Source of the DNA: Thermodesulfobacteriota bacterium
GTDB lineage: Bacteria; Desulfobacterota; Desulfobacteria; Desulfobacterales; Desulfosudaceae
NCBI GenBank assembly: GCA_040753795.1
Contig: JBFMDX010000001.1
Coordinates: 124,001-188,000, forward strand
Length of the DNA: 64,000 nt
Reading direction: 5' to 3'
The notes under the pieces were generated by a model. The model worked only from the letters and a program-made list of their open reading frames with translations. It was not told the origin of the DNA and did no database searches. Positions 15,959 through 25,337 of this stretch are shown here, piece by piece (the first letter of the stretch is position 1; every line of letters begins with the position of its first letter). The position numbers and the translations under genes were made by a program.

Positions 15959-16564
15959 ATGAAAAAAAAAGGCCTAATCACAGCAATTCACGTTCTTATT
16001 CCGGCGGTGCTGGCGGTAACCGCCTTTGCCTCTTCGATCGGACCGATCACGCTGACGGAGCTATATGACAAGGCGGATCTGATCGTCATGGCCCAGGTGT
16101 TGAACGTGGCCGCCAAGGGGGATCAGGATGAGGTCACCATAAAGCCGGAAGTGTTTTTAAAGGGCGAAGGTGAGCAGGCCGAGTACACCTTTACCCTGAT
16201 ATCGAGGGGCACCCTGGAGGATTTTGATCCCGCGCTTTCCAAGGGTGACACAGGTGTGTTTTTTCTTAAACGTAAATTATTTTTGGGTCAGGTGGAGAAG
16301 GCCTGGTGGGGCAGTGTAGCTGTTTTTGTCAAAAATAATTTTGATCCACAGGGGAAAAAAGTTGGGGGGGAAGCGGACAAATCTCTGGTCGGCTGGCGCG
16401 CTTATCGCCTTAAGCTCAAACAGGCGCAGAATACAATTGATTATGACAGCGGTTTCCGGCAGGGATTTTCCGGTCCGCCGGTCATGCCCAAGGGAACGGT
16501 TGATTTCAACCTGGGTTATTCCGACGGTCAGCTGGCACGGGAAGGGATGGTTCCCGCCTGGTAA
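15959..16564 (+). CDS. Secreted protein of unknown function
   Basis: This 201-residue protein begins MKKKGLITAIHVLIPAVLAV followed by TAFASS, a clear Sec signal peptide. The mature part has a TLTELYDKADLIVMAQVLNV segment of the kind seen in secreted proteins with an OB-like or beta-barrel start, and a C-terminal YDSGFRQGF and FNLGYSDGQL pair. No catalytic motif is visible. I start at 15959, with CGGAGG nine bases before; frames further upstream are not signal-peptide-like. A family A repeat begins at its stop codon, so the gene ends abruptly against it. Confidence 0.7.
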   Translation: MKKKGLITAIHVLIPAVLAVTAFASSIGPITLTELYDKADLIVMAQVLNVAAKGDQDEVTIKPEVFLKGEGEQAEYTFTLISRGTLEDFDPALSKGDTGVFFLKRKLFLGQVEKAWWGSVAVFVKNNFDPQGKKVGGEADKSLVGWRAYRLKLKQAQNTIDYDSGFRQGFSGPPVMPKGTVDFNLGYSDGQLAREGMVPAW

Positions 16565-16693
16565 TTATACCAATTTCAAATCAAAGCGCTCGCTGTGTTG
16601 GCTGCGTCGTCGGCTCCTCGACGTATTACAATACGCCTGCGTCGCCTCCTCCTGGCCGCCTTGCGATCATCTTTGATTTGAAATTGGTATTAT
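16564..16693. repeat. Long inverted-repeat element, family A copy 2
   Basis: The 23-base arms 16564-16586 and 16671-16693 are reverse complements with one mismatch (core CCAATTTCAAATCAAAG). The interior is the reverse complement of copy 1 at 3572-3689: TCGGCTCCTCGACGTATTAC, ATACGCC, then GTCGCCTCCTCCTGGCCGCC. It lies between two convergent genes, where its stem could act as a two-way terminator. Confidence 0.85.
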
Positions 16694-16697
16694 CTTC

Positions 16698-17750
16698 TTA
16701 CTTTTCGTTTTTGCCGCCGCTTTTAAGGTAACCGTCGATGATCTGGCGGCCGGTCTTTCCACCGGGATAAGGCCCGCACAGGATGACGCCGACCAGGTTG
16801 TCATCACGCAGCATGGTTTTGATCAACTGCTCATCCCGGGTCGTCCCGGACAAAAACATTTTCATCACCACCCGGATGGCCTTTTTCTTGCTCTCTTCGG
16901 AACCCCAGCCGTACAGCAGGGTCTCGCTGATTTCTCCCTTGTCTTCCCGGAGCATGTCGTCAATGACCGGGCTGTCCCGGATCATGTCTACAAAATCGGA
17001 GTCCCGGATAAACTCCCGGAGCCTGGCTACCAGGACTTTTTTTACCTGCTGTTTATCCGCGAAATACTTATCGCAGAGCTCCCGGTCCGGAGAGGTTTTG
17101 CCAAGCTCGATGTACTTTTCTTTTTTGAACATCTCTTTCATGTTCATGAAGGTATTATAAATATTGTACTGGCTGGAATAATTGGCCATCCATTCCGGCA
17201 GGCTGCCGGCCAGGTCGATGCGATAGGTGTGGACGATGCCGGTCCTTTCCCGGGTCACGAATTCAAACACATACTGGCCGGTCATCTCGGGCACCCGGAT
17301 AAGATCCGCCTTTGGCGGACAGGAGGCCACTTCGGTACGGTAAAGGTTGGTAACGGCCCTGGCGTGATCATAGTCGTAGGCCGTGTTCGTCTTCATGACC
17401 AGGTCTCTGTCCGTCACGGGCCAGGGCAGGTCAAAAGAAAAGTAGGTAGTGAAATCGTTCAGACTTTCTTTTTCAATAACGTACGCCTCTTTGCAGTACG
17501 GCAGCCACTGGGGGTCGGCGGGCACGTCACGCAACATTTCGGCGACGACTTCGGGTGGTGCGTCAGCCACCATCACGGCCCGGAATTCAAAAATGCCCGA
17601 GTTTTCGACCTTGCGCGAATACGCTTTGATGCCGTTTTTGTCCATGACCAGCTCCCAGCCGCCGGTATCGCACATGTTGGGTGACTCCGGGAGGGCGGGT
17701 GACACCAGACAGCAGATCGTCAGAATCAATAGACAGCAGATTTTTTTCAT
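16698..17750 (-). CDS. Secreted START-domain (lipid-binding) protein
   Basis: About 350 residues, with a signal peptide (MKKICCLLILTICCLVSPAL, cleavage near PES) and a START/SRPBCC-type domain over residues 25-200. START-like segments are WELVMDKNGIKAYSRKVENS, EFRAVMVADAPPEVVAEML, WPVTDRDLVMKTNT and VPEMTGQYVFEF. START domains bind lipids or other hydrophobic ligands. The C-terminal third is mostly helical and not recognised. The ATG at 17750 follows GGAG by 6 bases. A second START-domain protein is encoded at 28525-29217; the two share the domain order signal peptide plus START. Confidence 0.85.
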   Translation of the reverse strand: MKKICCLLILTICCLVSPALPESPNMCDTGGWELVMDKNGIKAYSRKVENSGIFEFRAVMVADAPPEVVAEMLRDVPADPQWLPYCKEAYVIEKESLNDFTTYFSFDLPWPVTDRDLVMKTNTAYDYDHARAVTNLYRTEVASCPPKADLIRVPEMTGQYVFEFVTRERTGIVHTYRIDLAGSLPEWMANYSSQYNIYNTFMNMKEMFKKEKYIELGKTSPDRELCDKYFADKQQVKKVLVARLREFIRDSDFVDMIRDSPVIDDMLREDKGEISETLLYGWGSEESKKKAIRVVMKMFLSGTTRDEQLIKTMLRDDNLVGVILCGPYPGGKTGRQIIDGYLKSGGKNEK

Positions 17751-17992
17751 GATGTTCTCCAACTCTGAATATTTTCCGTATTTGCCTGGGTTGTTGTATA
17801 CTTTCCCGGAGGTTCTGGCAACAGGTTCGATTTTTCATGGCCGCTTTTGCCGGCCATATAAAAATTATTTTTGACAGGTCGCGGGCGGTTCTTTCATAAA
17901 TAATAACAATAAAATAAAATAATTGTATTTTATTTGTCGACGTTGACAAAAAAACGGGCAAATTGTTTCAACCGCAAAAGGGGAAAATTCTT

Positions 17993-18478
17993 ATGAAAGA
18001 AGCGAGCGTTGAGGGGAACACTCTTCTGCCCCTGCCTTACGTGGACCTTACCCGCGGATTGACCGCCGCCATGATCGCCACGGGCGGCCTGATGCACGCC
18101 GCCGGTCTTTACGGTGCAGTCCGCGACAACCAGCCGGTCTTCTGGTGGGTCTGGATATTCTTCCTGTTCGCCATCCCCGGCTATCTGTTGGCCGCCGTCG
18201 CCCTCATCAACAATCGCCTGCCGGGGTTCATCATCGCCCTGGGCGCTCCGCCTGTCGGCGGATTTTTCATCCTGATCGGATTTTTGTGGCCGGAAACGGA
18301 GTTGCTACGTCTTATCCCCGGAACCTATGGCCATGAAATCCGGCTGATCGGCTTTGTCACGCTGATCTGCGAGCCGATCGCTGCCGTTCTGGCCGGCCAG
18401 CTGCTGCTGGCGAAAATGTTGACATCACCACCCGGCCTTGCTAATGATAAGGGCTCCGGAGTAAAAGCCATTCCGTAA
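17993..18478 (+). CDS. Small integral membrane protein
   Basis: I do not recognise this 161-residue protein. It has four probable membrane segments (LTAAMIATGGLMHAAGLYG, FWWVWIFFLFAIPGYLLAAV, FIIALGAPPVGGFFILIGFL and LIGFVTLICEPIAAVLAG). The ATG at 17993 has AAAGGGG upstream. The gene is divergent from the START-domain gene across an AT-rich gap and ends just before a family B repeat. Confidence 0.7.
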   Translation: MKEASVEGNTLLPLPYVDLTRGLTAAMIATGGLMHAAGLYGAVRDNQPVFWWVWIFFLFAIPGYLLAAVALINNRLPGFIIALGAPPVGGFFILIGFLWPETELLRLIPGTYGHEIRLIGFVTLICEPIAAVLAGQLLLAKMLTSPPGLANDKGSGVKAIP

Positions 18479-18486
18479 AGACAACA

Positions 18487-18627
18487 GGCATCTCTAAAAA
18501 TTAGAATTTTGGTTCGAGGTCAAGGCGGGCGATAATTTTAATCGGAGGAATACATTGAAGTATTTCGACGATTAAAATTTGAGCACAAAGCCGACACCGA
18601 GCCCAAAGGCAATTTTTTACAGGTGCC
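18487..18627. repeat. Long inverted-repeat element, family B
   Basis: The outer arms GGCATCTCTAAAAATT at 18487-18502 and AATTTTTTACAGGTGCC at 18611-18627 are imperfect reverse complements. The interior contains CAAGGCGGGC, then an 11-base perfect stem AATTTTAATCG with CGATTAAAATT around GAGGAATACATTGAAGTATT. The order AAGGCGG, GGAGG, ATAC-loop-GTAT, TCGACGA parallels the family A interior, so the two are probably related. Confidence 0.7.
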
Positions 18628-18699
18628 CAACATTAAAAAATCAGCAGTCCGGCCTGAAGATCCCGAGCCGCTGCGAGGTATTCACGATAGTGTGGTTTT

Positions 18700-21600
18700 A
18701 TGAAAAGAGCAGTCAGAATTCTCGTGCCCGGCCTGATCCTGCTGGGGGTTTTGCTTGTCGCCCTGCCCCACGCCATCAGCCTGAAACCGGTTCAGGTCGC
18801 CTTTAAATCAGCGCTTGACGTTCAATACGGCATCAAGGCTGATTTTGACAGGATCGCCTGGGAATGGTTTCCGTTTCCCCGGGTGTCTCTGTATCAGGCC
18901 AGGTTGTCCCATTCCCGCCTGGACGTTTCTTTTCCCCACGGTATTGTTTATCCGGATATCGTCGGGTTGATTAAATGGCAGTCCGCAGGCCGGATGATGC
19001 TGGAGCAGCCGGTGATCGTCGTCAAATCCCTGCGACCATCGGCGAACACCGAAGAAAAGAGCGGGGCAGTCCAGAAAACGCCGCCGCCATTTTTTTCCTT
19101 AAAGATCAAGGACGGTCATTTGCTGCTACCTGCCGACGGTTTTCTGGATAAGCTGGCGGCGCAGAAAACCCGTACGGAAATTACCGGAATCAACGCCGAC
19201 GTCCGGTTTCATCATGACGGTCTGATGGTAAAAACCGACGGCCGGTTTTCTTTTGCCGATCGTATTCTTTCCCAGGTCAGCGTGAAAAGGCAGCTTCAGA
19301 AAGAGACCGGCGTTCTGAAAAATTACTGGCGCCTGGACATCGACGGTGAAAATATCGACCTGACCCGGGCCCGGGATATTGTACTCCTGCTTTTCGGGGA
19401 GCACCGGGTCGCCCAAAAAGTATGTGATATCGTCAGGGGCGGCCGGGTGAAGGAAGGGCATTATGGGTTTACGGGGTATGCCGAGGATTTGAATCATCTG
19501 GAAGCCATGAAAATTTCGGCTCTGGCGGATGATGTCTCCATCCGCGTTCCGAAAATCGACCTTCCCATTGAACACGGCCGCGGTTCCGTGGTCATCGAAA
19601 ACGCCATCCTGAACGGGCAGGGACTGGCCGCCGGCCTGGGAAAGTCCACCGGTAAGAACGGCAGCTTCCGGCTGGGTCTTGGCCGGGATCCCGTTTTTCA
19701 GCTGGCCGTGGATGTGGACGCCGATCTGGATGAACTGCGCGGGTGGCTGGCCAACAATTTACTCAAGCATAAAGAGACGGTCGTCAACGAACTTCAGAAA
19801 ATAAGCAGCGTCAAAGGGCGGGCCAGGGGCCGCCTGGAAATCGGCGACGATTTGCATCACCTGGCAGTTAACGCCGACATCCTGTCATCGGACGGCCGGA
19901 TTGAGTATGGGCGCTTGCAGGAACCCATTTTATTCAAACGCGGCGATCTGACGATCTATCCCGACCGGCTGACCTGGGCAGGGGCTCAGGGCCAGATCGG
20001 ATCGCAACGGATTGATGACACCAGCGGCACGGTCTTTTGGAAAGAAAAGGTAGTGCTGGATATCGATGATATCGACGCCCGCCTGGACGCGGGTCCCTTG
20101 TTGAAGGAAGTTATCGCGTACCCGTCCGCCCGGCAAATTCTGGAGCCGGTGATCCGCTCCGTTTCCGGTCCGCTTCAGGTAAAAAAGGTGACGGTCCGGG
20201 GACCCATAACGGATATCAGCAAGCTGAACTATGACGCCACGGTCAGTACCGACGGGTTGACGATTGACTCTCCCCTCCTGCCGGGCGAAGCCCGGGTCAG
20301 GGTCTCGGACGCCCGGATCAGCAGCAAACGGATCGTTTTACCATCCATACCCTTGGACATGTCCGGCGAGCGGGTGACCCTGGAAGCCGATTTTTCGCAT
20401 ACGCTCTGGAAGACTTTTGCCGGAACCCTGACGGTTACCGGGACCGTCGAGCGGCAGACGGCTCAATGGATCAGGGGAAAGGGCTGGATTCCGGACATGG
20501 TTTTTCCCCGCTCTCCCTGCCAGGTGAAGCCGTTAACGATCGTCTTCAACGGAAAGGACGTCTCCCTGAACGGGACCATTGTATCCGGGCAGGGCGCCGA
20601 CAGCGTTACCAGCCGTCTGGATATGAACGTGGCCGAAGGCCGGGTGAATCTGAAGAAGGTGATCATCGCTTCGGCGGATGAAGCCGCCGAGGTCCGGCTG
20701 TCGCTTGACCGGCGCCGGTCTCCGGGCCTGACGGTGGGATTTTCCGGCAGCCTGCGGAAAAAGAGCCTGGATACGATCCTGGAAAACAACCGCTTTCTCA
20801 ACGGAAAAATTACCGGCGACTGCGAACTGGCCTATGATTTTTCCCATGCCTCCGCCCACCGGTTCAAGGGGAATCTGGAAGCATCGGGCAGCACCTTCTT
20901 CATCAAAGACAGCCGTATTACAATTAATAATACTGTAGTTTCCGGCCAGGACTCTTTTGTTGAGATCAAGAAGGCGGACCTTAACCTCAACGACGAATTT
21001 GTTTTTGTTGACGGGCGTGTTTACTTTCCGGATGACGCCGGGATCAGGACCGAACTGAACGCCAGATCGGGGTATATTTCAGTCGCCAATCTGAAGCGGC
21101 TGTCTAACGACTTAAAAAACCTGTTCAAAGAACGTGATGCCGCTTCTTCGTCTTCCTCCCCGTCTCCTTCACCGGCGTCTACAACACTGAGCGGTATGGC
21201 GGCGACGGGAACCATCAACTTTGACGTCAATATTTTTCAATACAACCCCGAGTCGGAGCCGTCGACGGCCCAGGCGATCATGGATTCAACGGCCAGGGAG
21301 TTCACCGGCCATGATTTAACCGGCACGATCAACCTGATGCAGCCGGGCAACCGGGTCTCCGTTTCCATTAATACCGGCAGCATCTGCGACGCCGCCATCT
21401 CCGGAATGGTTGGTCTGCCGCCGGAAAAGACCTTCCTGACGTTTCTGACCGGCGCCCGTGAAAAAAACGACGCCCAGCAGCTTCTGGACTGCCTGGGGAT
21501 AAAAGACAGAAAAATTTCCGGGGTGTATTCCCTTGACGTGGTCATCGAAGGGACGCCGGGTAGCTGGACCGGCGGTCATATCGACTTCCGGGTGAAAGAT

Positions 21601-22023
21601 GGGACCATGAAGGGGATGGTGATTCTTTCGAAAATTTTTACCCTGCTGAACGTGACCGACCTGATTTCGCTGAACGTGGTTAAAAAATTTTTCACCCTGG
21701 GCTATCCTTTTTCGGACATCAAGGTGAGGGGAAAAATCGCGGACAACATTCTGACTATCGATGAGACCAAGATTATCGGGGAAGGGTTGAATATTTTTTT
21801 CAAGGGAACTATCGATCTGAAGACTACCGCCATGGACCTGGTGGCCTATGTTACTCCTTTTAAAACCATTGATTCCATTGTGACCCTGATCCCTTATGTG
21901 GGGAAAAAAATGGGGCGGGGCGAAAAGAGCGTCGTTTTTATCCCTTTCAAGATCAGGGGCACCGTCAAGAATCCCGACGTCTTTCTGCTGTACGAAAGCA
22001 AGCCCAAAGAAACGCCGCCATAG
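18700..22023 (+). CDS. AsmA-like giant envelope protein
   Basis: The 1,107-residue protein begins with a membrane anchor (RILVPGLILLGVLLVALPHA) followed by an AsmA-type N-terminus (LDVQYGIKADFDRIAWEW) and then a very long series of short beta strands. The C-terminal part (MKGMVILSKIFTLLNVTDLI, FKGTIDLKTTAMDLVAYVTP, VFIPFKIRGTVKNPDVFL) is the AsmA-like C-terminal region. AsmA/TamB/YhdP-type proteins form bridges that carry phospholipids between inner and outer membranes; this length fits a YhdP-like role, which I infer from family only. It stands alone between a family B and a family C repeat. A low-complexity SSSSSPSPSPAST linker lies near residue 815. Confidence 0.85.
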   Translation: MKRAVRILVPGLILLGVLLVALPHAISLKPVQVAFKSALDVQYGIKADFDRIAWEWFPFPRVSLYQARLSHSRLDVSFPHGIVYPDIVGLIKWQSAGRMMLEQPVIVVKSLRPSANTEEKSGAVQKTPPPFFSLKIKDGHLLLPADGFLDKLAAQKTRTEITGINADVRFHHDGLMVKTDGRFSFADRILSQVSVKRQLQKETGVLKNYWRLDIDGENIDLTRARDIVLLLFGEHRVAQKVCDIVRGGRVKEGHYGFTGYAEDLNHLEAMKISALADDVSIRVPKIDLPIEHGRGSVVIENAILNGQGLAAGLGKSTGKNGSFRLGLGRDPVFQLAVDVDADLDELRGWLANNLLKHKETVVNELQKISSVKGRARGRLEIGDDLHHLAVNADILSSDGRIEYGRLQEPILFKRGDLTIYPDRLTWAGAQGQIGSQRIDDTSGTVFWKEKVVLDIDDIDARLDAGPLLKEVIAYPSARQILEPVIRSVSGPLQVKKVTVRGPITDISKLNYDATVSTDGLTIDSPLLPGEARVRVSDARISSKRIVLPSIPLDMSGERVTLEADFSHTLWKTFAGTLTVTGTVERQTAQWIRGKGWIPDMVFPRSPCQVKPLTIVFNGKDVSLNGTIVSGQGADSVTSRLDMNVAEGRVNLKKVIIASADEAAEVRLSLDRRRSPGLTVGFSGSLRKKSLDTILENNRFLNGKITGDCELAYDFSHASAHRFKGNLEASGSTFFIKDSRITINNTVVSGQDSFVEIKKADLNLNDEFVFVDGRVYFPDDAGIRTELNARSGYISVANLKRLSNDLKNLFKERDAASSSSSPSPSPASTTLSGMAATGTINFDVNIFQYNPESEPSTAQAIMDSTAREFTGHDLTGTINLMQPGNRVSVSINTGSICDAAISGMVGLPPEKTFLTFLTGAREKNDAQQLLDCLGIKDRKISGVYSLDVVIEGTPGSWTGGHIDFRVKDGTMKGMVILSKIFTLLNVTDLISLNVVKKFFTLGYPFSDIKVRGKIADNILTIDETKIIGEGLNIFFKGTIDLKTTAMDLVAYVTPFKTIDSIVTLIPYVGKKMGRGEKSVVFIPFKIRGTVKNPDVFLLYESKPKETPP

Positions 22024-22046
22024 TGAACCCGGACCGGGCCTCGTTA

Positions 22047-22228
22047 GTTTCCATCCATAAATGGCCTTTTTTCGCAATCTCTGCGTCAAACTGCGGGGCT
22101 TTTTGTGCGGCGTACGAAAAGGTCGCCTCCGCAAAACCCCTTGTTTTCCTTGACCTTGCGCAATCCCGCCATGGCGGGACTGGGTTGGAAACGGTTCAGT
22201 GTCCCTTTTCATAGCCTTGGATGGACAC
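22047..22228. repeat. Dispersed repeat element, family C
   Basis: The ends GTTTCCATCCA at 22047-22057 and TGGATGGACAC at 22218-22228 are reverse complements with one mismatch. The interior has TTTTTTCGCAATCTCTGCGT, GTGCGGCGTACG and CCTCCGCAAAACCCC, a layout with further internal complementarity (GCGGCGTACG against CGCCTCCGC). No coding function is visible. It fills the gap between two convergent genes and could terminate both. I recall similar elements from other deltaproteobacterial genomes but cannot check this here. Confidence 0.6.
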
Positions 22229-22231
22229 TCG

Positions 22232-22984
22232 TTAACTGACGGGATCCGGTTTCCGGTGGTGGTCGTCCACATGCTCGATGATGCGGGTTCTGACCATCTC
22301 GGCGGTCTCCTCGTCCGTCAGGCCGGCAAAGTCCTCGTAGGGGATTTCATCCAGAATGGTCACCCGGATCTTGTGAAAGCCGTGAAAGTTCATGCTTTTT
22401 TTCGGCAGCGCCCGGGTGGTGCCGCTGATGGCGATGGGCAGGATCGGCTTGCGGGTCTTTCTGGCCAGGTGAAAGGCCCCGGGCTTGAAGGCTTTCACCC
22501 GGCCGTCCGGGGAGCGGGTGCCCTCCGGGAAGAAGAAGACCGAGCTGCCTTGATCCAGGGCCTTTTCCGCGTCGGCCAGCATTTTGATGATACTCTCCTT
22601 GTCGCCCCGGCGCAGACGGATGTAGCGGTTCAGGGTCATGTTCCAGCCGATGAACGGCACCCGGAACATCTCTTCCTTGGATACCCATTTGTAATGAAAA
22701 AAGAGCGTGAAGCAGACCAGGATGTCCAGCTGGGACTGATGGTTGGAGACGATCACCCGGCTGCCCCTGCGGGGGATTTTTTCGCGGCCGACCACCGTCA
22801 CCGACCAGGCCGGCATGATCCAGATGTACATGGAGCCCCACAGACAGGTGAACCAGTGCAGGATCGCCAGCCGCCGGTCGACCAGCACCGTCAGCAGCCA
22901 GATGGCCAGGGCCACGCAATATAACACCGCGCAGGAAACGGCGATGTAGGCGATGAACAGAGCGGATACGATTCGTCGTAACAT
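22232..22984 (-). CDS. 1-acyl-sn-glycerol-3-phosphate acyltransferase (PlsC-like)
   Basis: The 250-residue protein has the acyltransferase HX4D motif as SNHQSQLDILV and the FPEGTRSPDGRVKAFKPGAF motif, with an N-terminal membrane segment (LFIAYIAVSCAVLYCVALAI). This is the PlsC/LPLAT layout, acylating lysophosphatidic acid to phosphatidic acid at the inner membrane. It starts 2 bases after the stop of the ATC-hydrolase-like gene, so the two are co-transcribed, although a functional link is not known. Confidence 0.92.
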   Translation of the reverse strand: MLRRIVSALFIAYIAVSCAVLYCVALAIWLLTVLVDRRLAILHWFTCLWGSMYIWIMPAWSVTVVGREKIPRRGSRVIVSNHQSQLDILVCFTLFFHYKWVSKEEMFRVPFIGWNMTLNRYIRLRRGDKESIIKMLADAEKALDQGSSVFFFPEGTRSPDGRVKAFKPGAFHLARKTRKPILPIAISGTTRALPKKSMNFHGFHKIRVTILDEIPYEDFAGLTDEETAEMVRTRIIEHVDDHHRKPDPVS

Positions 22985-22986
22985 GG

Positions 22987-23460
22987 TCAGGTCTCCCGGT
23001 CGTTTCTGAAATAATAGGTGTGGTCGCAGAATCCGTCGCCGGCGGCCAGGGTATGAAACCGTTCAAAACGGATCAGGGGCTGGAATTTGTCACAGAAGGT
23101 CACGTCGCCCTGGCACAGGGCCGGGGTCAGTTCCGGCATGCCCAGCAGAGCAAACACCTCGACAAACTGACAGCGGGTGATGTTGATCTGGAAGGTGTCC
23201 GCGGTTCGGATCGTCACCCGGATGGTTTCAAAGGGCATACGGGACAGCACCCGGGCAAAGCGGTCTGAAAACACGGAAAACGGCTGGCCATTTTTAAGGG
23301 TCGGGATGTTCCAGGCCAGTACCCGGGCCGAACCGGCGACGATGGCGTCGTAAAACAGCCGCCTCGCCCGGTCCTTTCCCAGGATAACTCCCGCCGCCCG
23401 GTACGAAAGGGCCAGCGGCAGAAAAAACAATGTCAGAACCATTTTCCAGAATCTCATCAT
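22987..23460 (-). CDS. L-2-amino-thiazoline-4-carboxylate hydrolase-like protein
   Basis: The 157-residue protein has a C-terminal pattern typical of the ATC-hydrolase-like family: NITRCQFVEVFALLGMPEL, then CQGDVTFCDKF, IRFERFHTLAAGDGFCDH and a final aromatic YYF. The N-terminal helix MVLTLFFLPLALSYRA is hydrophobic. In Pseudomonas the named enzyme acts on a cysteine precursor, but many members have unknown roles, so I treat this as family assignment only. It is followed by plsC with a 2-base gap. Confidence 0.75.
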   Translation of the reverse strand: MMRFWKMVLTLFFLPLALSYRAAGVILGKDRARRLFYDAIVAGSARVLAWNIPTLKNGQPFSVFSDRFARVLSRMPFETIRVTIRTADTFQINITRCQFVEVFALLGMPELTPALCQGDVTFCDKFQPLIRFERFHTLAAGDGFCDHTYYFRNDRET

Positions 23461-23522
23461 GTCCCTTGCCTCTGATGAAATTGATCCGTGATCGTTTCCA
23501 GGTCCGAAATGTATTTATTCCA

Positions 23523-25337
23523 TTATCGCGGCAGCGCGTCAAGCTCTTCCCAGCGGCGGTAGGCAGCGGCGATGCGCTCTTCCACGGCCTTGAGGCGGTT
23601 CTGCTCCCCCACGATTTTTTCCCGGCTCTGCTTGTAGAACGACGGGTCGGCCATGGCCGCCTGAAGGCTGTCCAGTTCGGCTTCCAGGGCCTCTATCTCG
23701 GACGGCAGGGCCGCCAGTTCCCGGTTCTGGGCGAAGGTCAGTCGTCTGGTCTTTTCCTGTTCCGGCTTGCGGCGGGCCGGCGCCGGCTTTGGTTCGGGCT
23801 GCAGCAGGGCTTCCGGACGGGGACGCTGGAGCAGCCAGTCATCGTATCCGCCGGCGTATTCGACCACCTGCCCCGGCCCTTCAAACACCAGGGTGCTGGT
23901 GACAATATGATTTAAAAAACTCCGGTCGTGGCTGACCAGCAGCAAGGTGCCGTCAAAGGAAAACAGCAGCTCTTCCAGCAGCTCCAGGGTTTCGGCGTCC
24001 AGGTCGTTGGTCGGCTCGTCGAGCACCAGCAGGTTGGCCGGCCGGGTAAAGAGCCGGGCCAGCATCAGGCGGTTGCGCTCTCCGCCCGAGAGTACGTAAA
24101 CCGGTGTGCGGCAACGTTCGGGGGAAAAGAGAAAGTCCTGAAGGTAGCTGATCACGTGGCGTTTGCGGCCGTTGAAAACAATATAGTCGTTGTCCGTGGA
24201 GATGTTCTGGACAACCGTCTTCTGCTCGTCCAGGCCCGTCCGGAGCTGGTCAAAAAAGGCCGTCTGCAGGCAGGTGCCGTGGCGGACCGTGCCGCTGTCC
24301 GGGGCGATGTCACCAAGCAGGAGCCGGATGAGGGTGGTTTTCCCGGCGCCGTTGGGCCCGATGATGCCGATTTTGTCTCCGCGCATGATGGTCGTGGAAA
24401 AGTCCTTGACGATAGGGCGGTCTCCGTAACGGTAGGTCAGCTCTTCGGCTTCGATGACCAGCCGGCCGCTGCGCTCGGCCTCCTGCATTTCCAGGTGCGC
24501 CAGGCCGATTCGGGCACGGCGCCGGCGGGCCGCGGCCCGGAGTTCCTCCAGGGCGCGCACCCGGCCCTCGTTGCGGGTGCGTCGGGCCTTGATGCCCTGC
24601 CGGATCCAGGCTTCCTCCTGGGAAAGTTTACGGTCGAAATGGCGCTGGTGACGGTCGTCGATTTCCAGCTCCGCCCGCCGCCGCTGCAGGTAGGTCTTGT
24701 AATCGCAGGCATAGGCGGTCAGCCGACCCCGGTCCAGCTCCATGATCCGGGTGGCGATTTTTTCCAGAAACATCCGGTCATGGGTGATAAACATCAGGGT
24801 CTTGACCTGGCGCAGGAGGAAATCCTCCAGCCAGACGATGCTGTCGATATCCAGATGGTTGGTCGGCTCATCCAGCAGCAGCAGGTCGGGCGACATGGCC
24901 AGTGCCCGGGCGAACAGGGTCCGCCGTTTCATGCCCGCCGACAGGTCGGCAAACGGTTTATCCGGGTCAAGGCCGGTCCGGAACAGAACGCTTTCGACCT
25001 GCTGCCGCAGCGTCCATTCGTCTCCAGTGCCCGTATCTTTTTGGGCATCATCCGTGGCCGGACGCCGTCCGCCCGCCACCACATCAAATACGGTGCCGGT
25101 GAATCCGGTGGGGACATCCTGCTCCAGGACGGCCACCCGGACCCCCTGCTGTCGGACAATCTCGCCGCCGTCAGGCAGGATTTCCCGGTTCAGTAGCCGT
25201 AGCAGGCTGGTCTTGCCGACACCGTTTCTGCCCAGCAACCCGACCCGTTCGCCTTTCTCGATGTTCAAGCTGATGCCGTCCAGCAGATAGGGTTCGCCGA
25301 ACCCCCAGCGCACGTCATGCATGCTGATCAGGGCCAT
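23523..25337 (-). CDS. uup: ABC-F family ATP-binding protein, Uup type
   Basis: The 604-residue protein has two ABC cassettes and no membrane segment. Cassette 1 has GLLGRNGVGKTSLLR, LSAGMKRRTLFARAL and LLLDEPTNHLDID; cassette 2 has GIIGPNGAGKTTLIR, LSGGERNRLMLARL and LLVLDEPTNDLDAE. A charged inter-cassette linker (KARRTRNEGRVRALEELRAA) and a C-terminal coiled coil (about residues 525-604) fit Uup rather than EttA. ABC-F proteins act on the ribosome or on DNA-related processes. It is transcribed alone, divergent from the DUF362 gene. Confidence 0.93.
   Translation of the reverse strand: MALISMHDVRWGFGEPYLLDGISLNIEKGERVGLLGRNGVGKTSLLRLLNREILPDGGEIVRQQGVRVAVLEQDVPTGFTGTVFDVVAGGRRPATDDAQKDTGTGDEWTLRQQVESVLFRTGLDPDKPFADLSAGMKRRTLFARALAMSPDLLLLDEPTNHLDIDSIVWLEDFLLRQVKTLMFITHDRMFLEKIATRIMELDRGRLTAYACDYKTYLQRRRAELEIDDRHQRHFDRKLSQEEAWIRQGIKARRTRNEGRVRALEELRAAARRRRARIGLAHLEMQEAERSGRLVIEAEELTYRYGDRPIVKDFSTTIMRGDKIGIIGPNGAGKTTLIRLLLGDIAPDSGTVRHGTCLQTAFFDQLRTGLDEQKTVVQNISTDNDYIVFNGRKRHVISYLQDFLFSPERCRTPVYVLSGGERNRLMLARLFTRPANLLVLDEPTNDLDAETLELLEELLFSFDGTLLLVSHDRSFLNHIVTSTLVFEGPGQVVEYAGGYDDWLLQRPRPEALLQPEPKPAPARRKPEQEKTRRLTFAQNRELAALPSEIEALEAELDSLQAAMADPSFYKQSREKIVGEQNRLKAVEERIAAAYRRWEELDALPR

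Noticed and set aside
22199-22924. Long plus-strand frame opposite plsC
   Set aside because: It is the shadow of a clear acyltransferase gene with intact motifs on the other strand.
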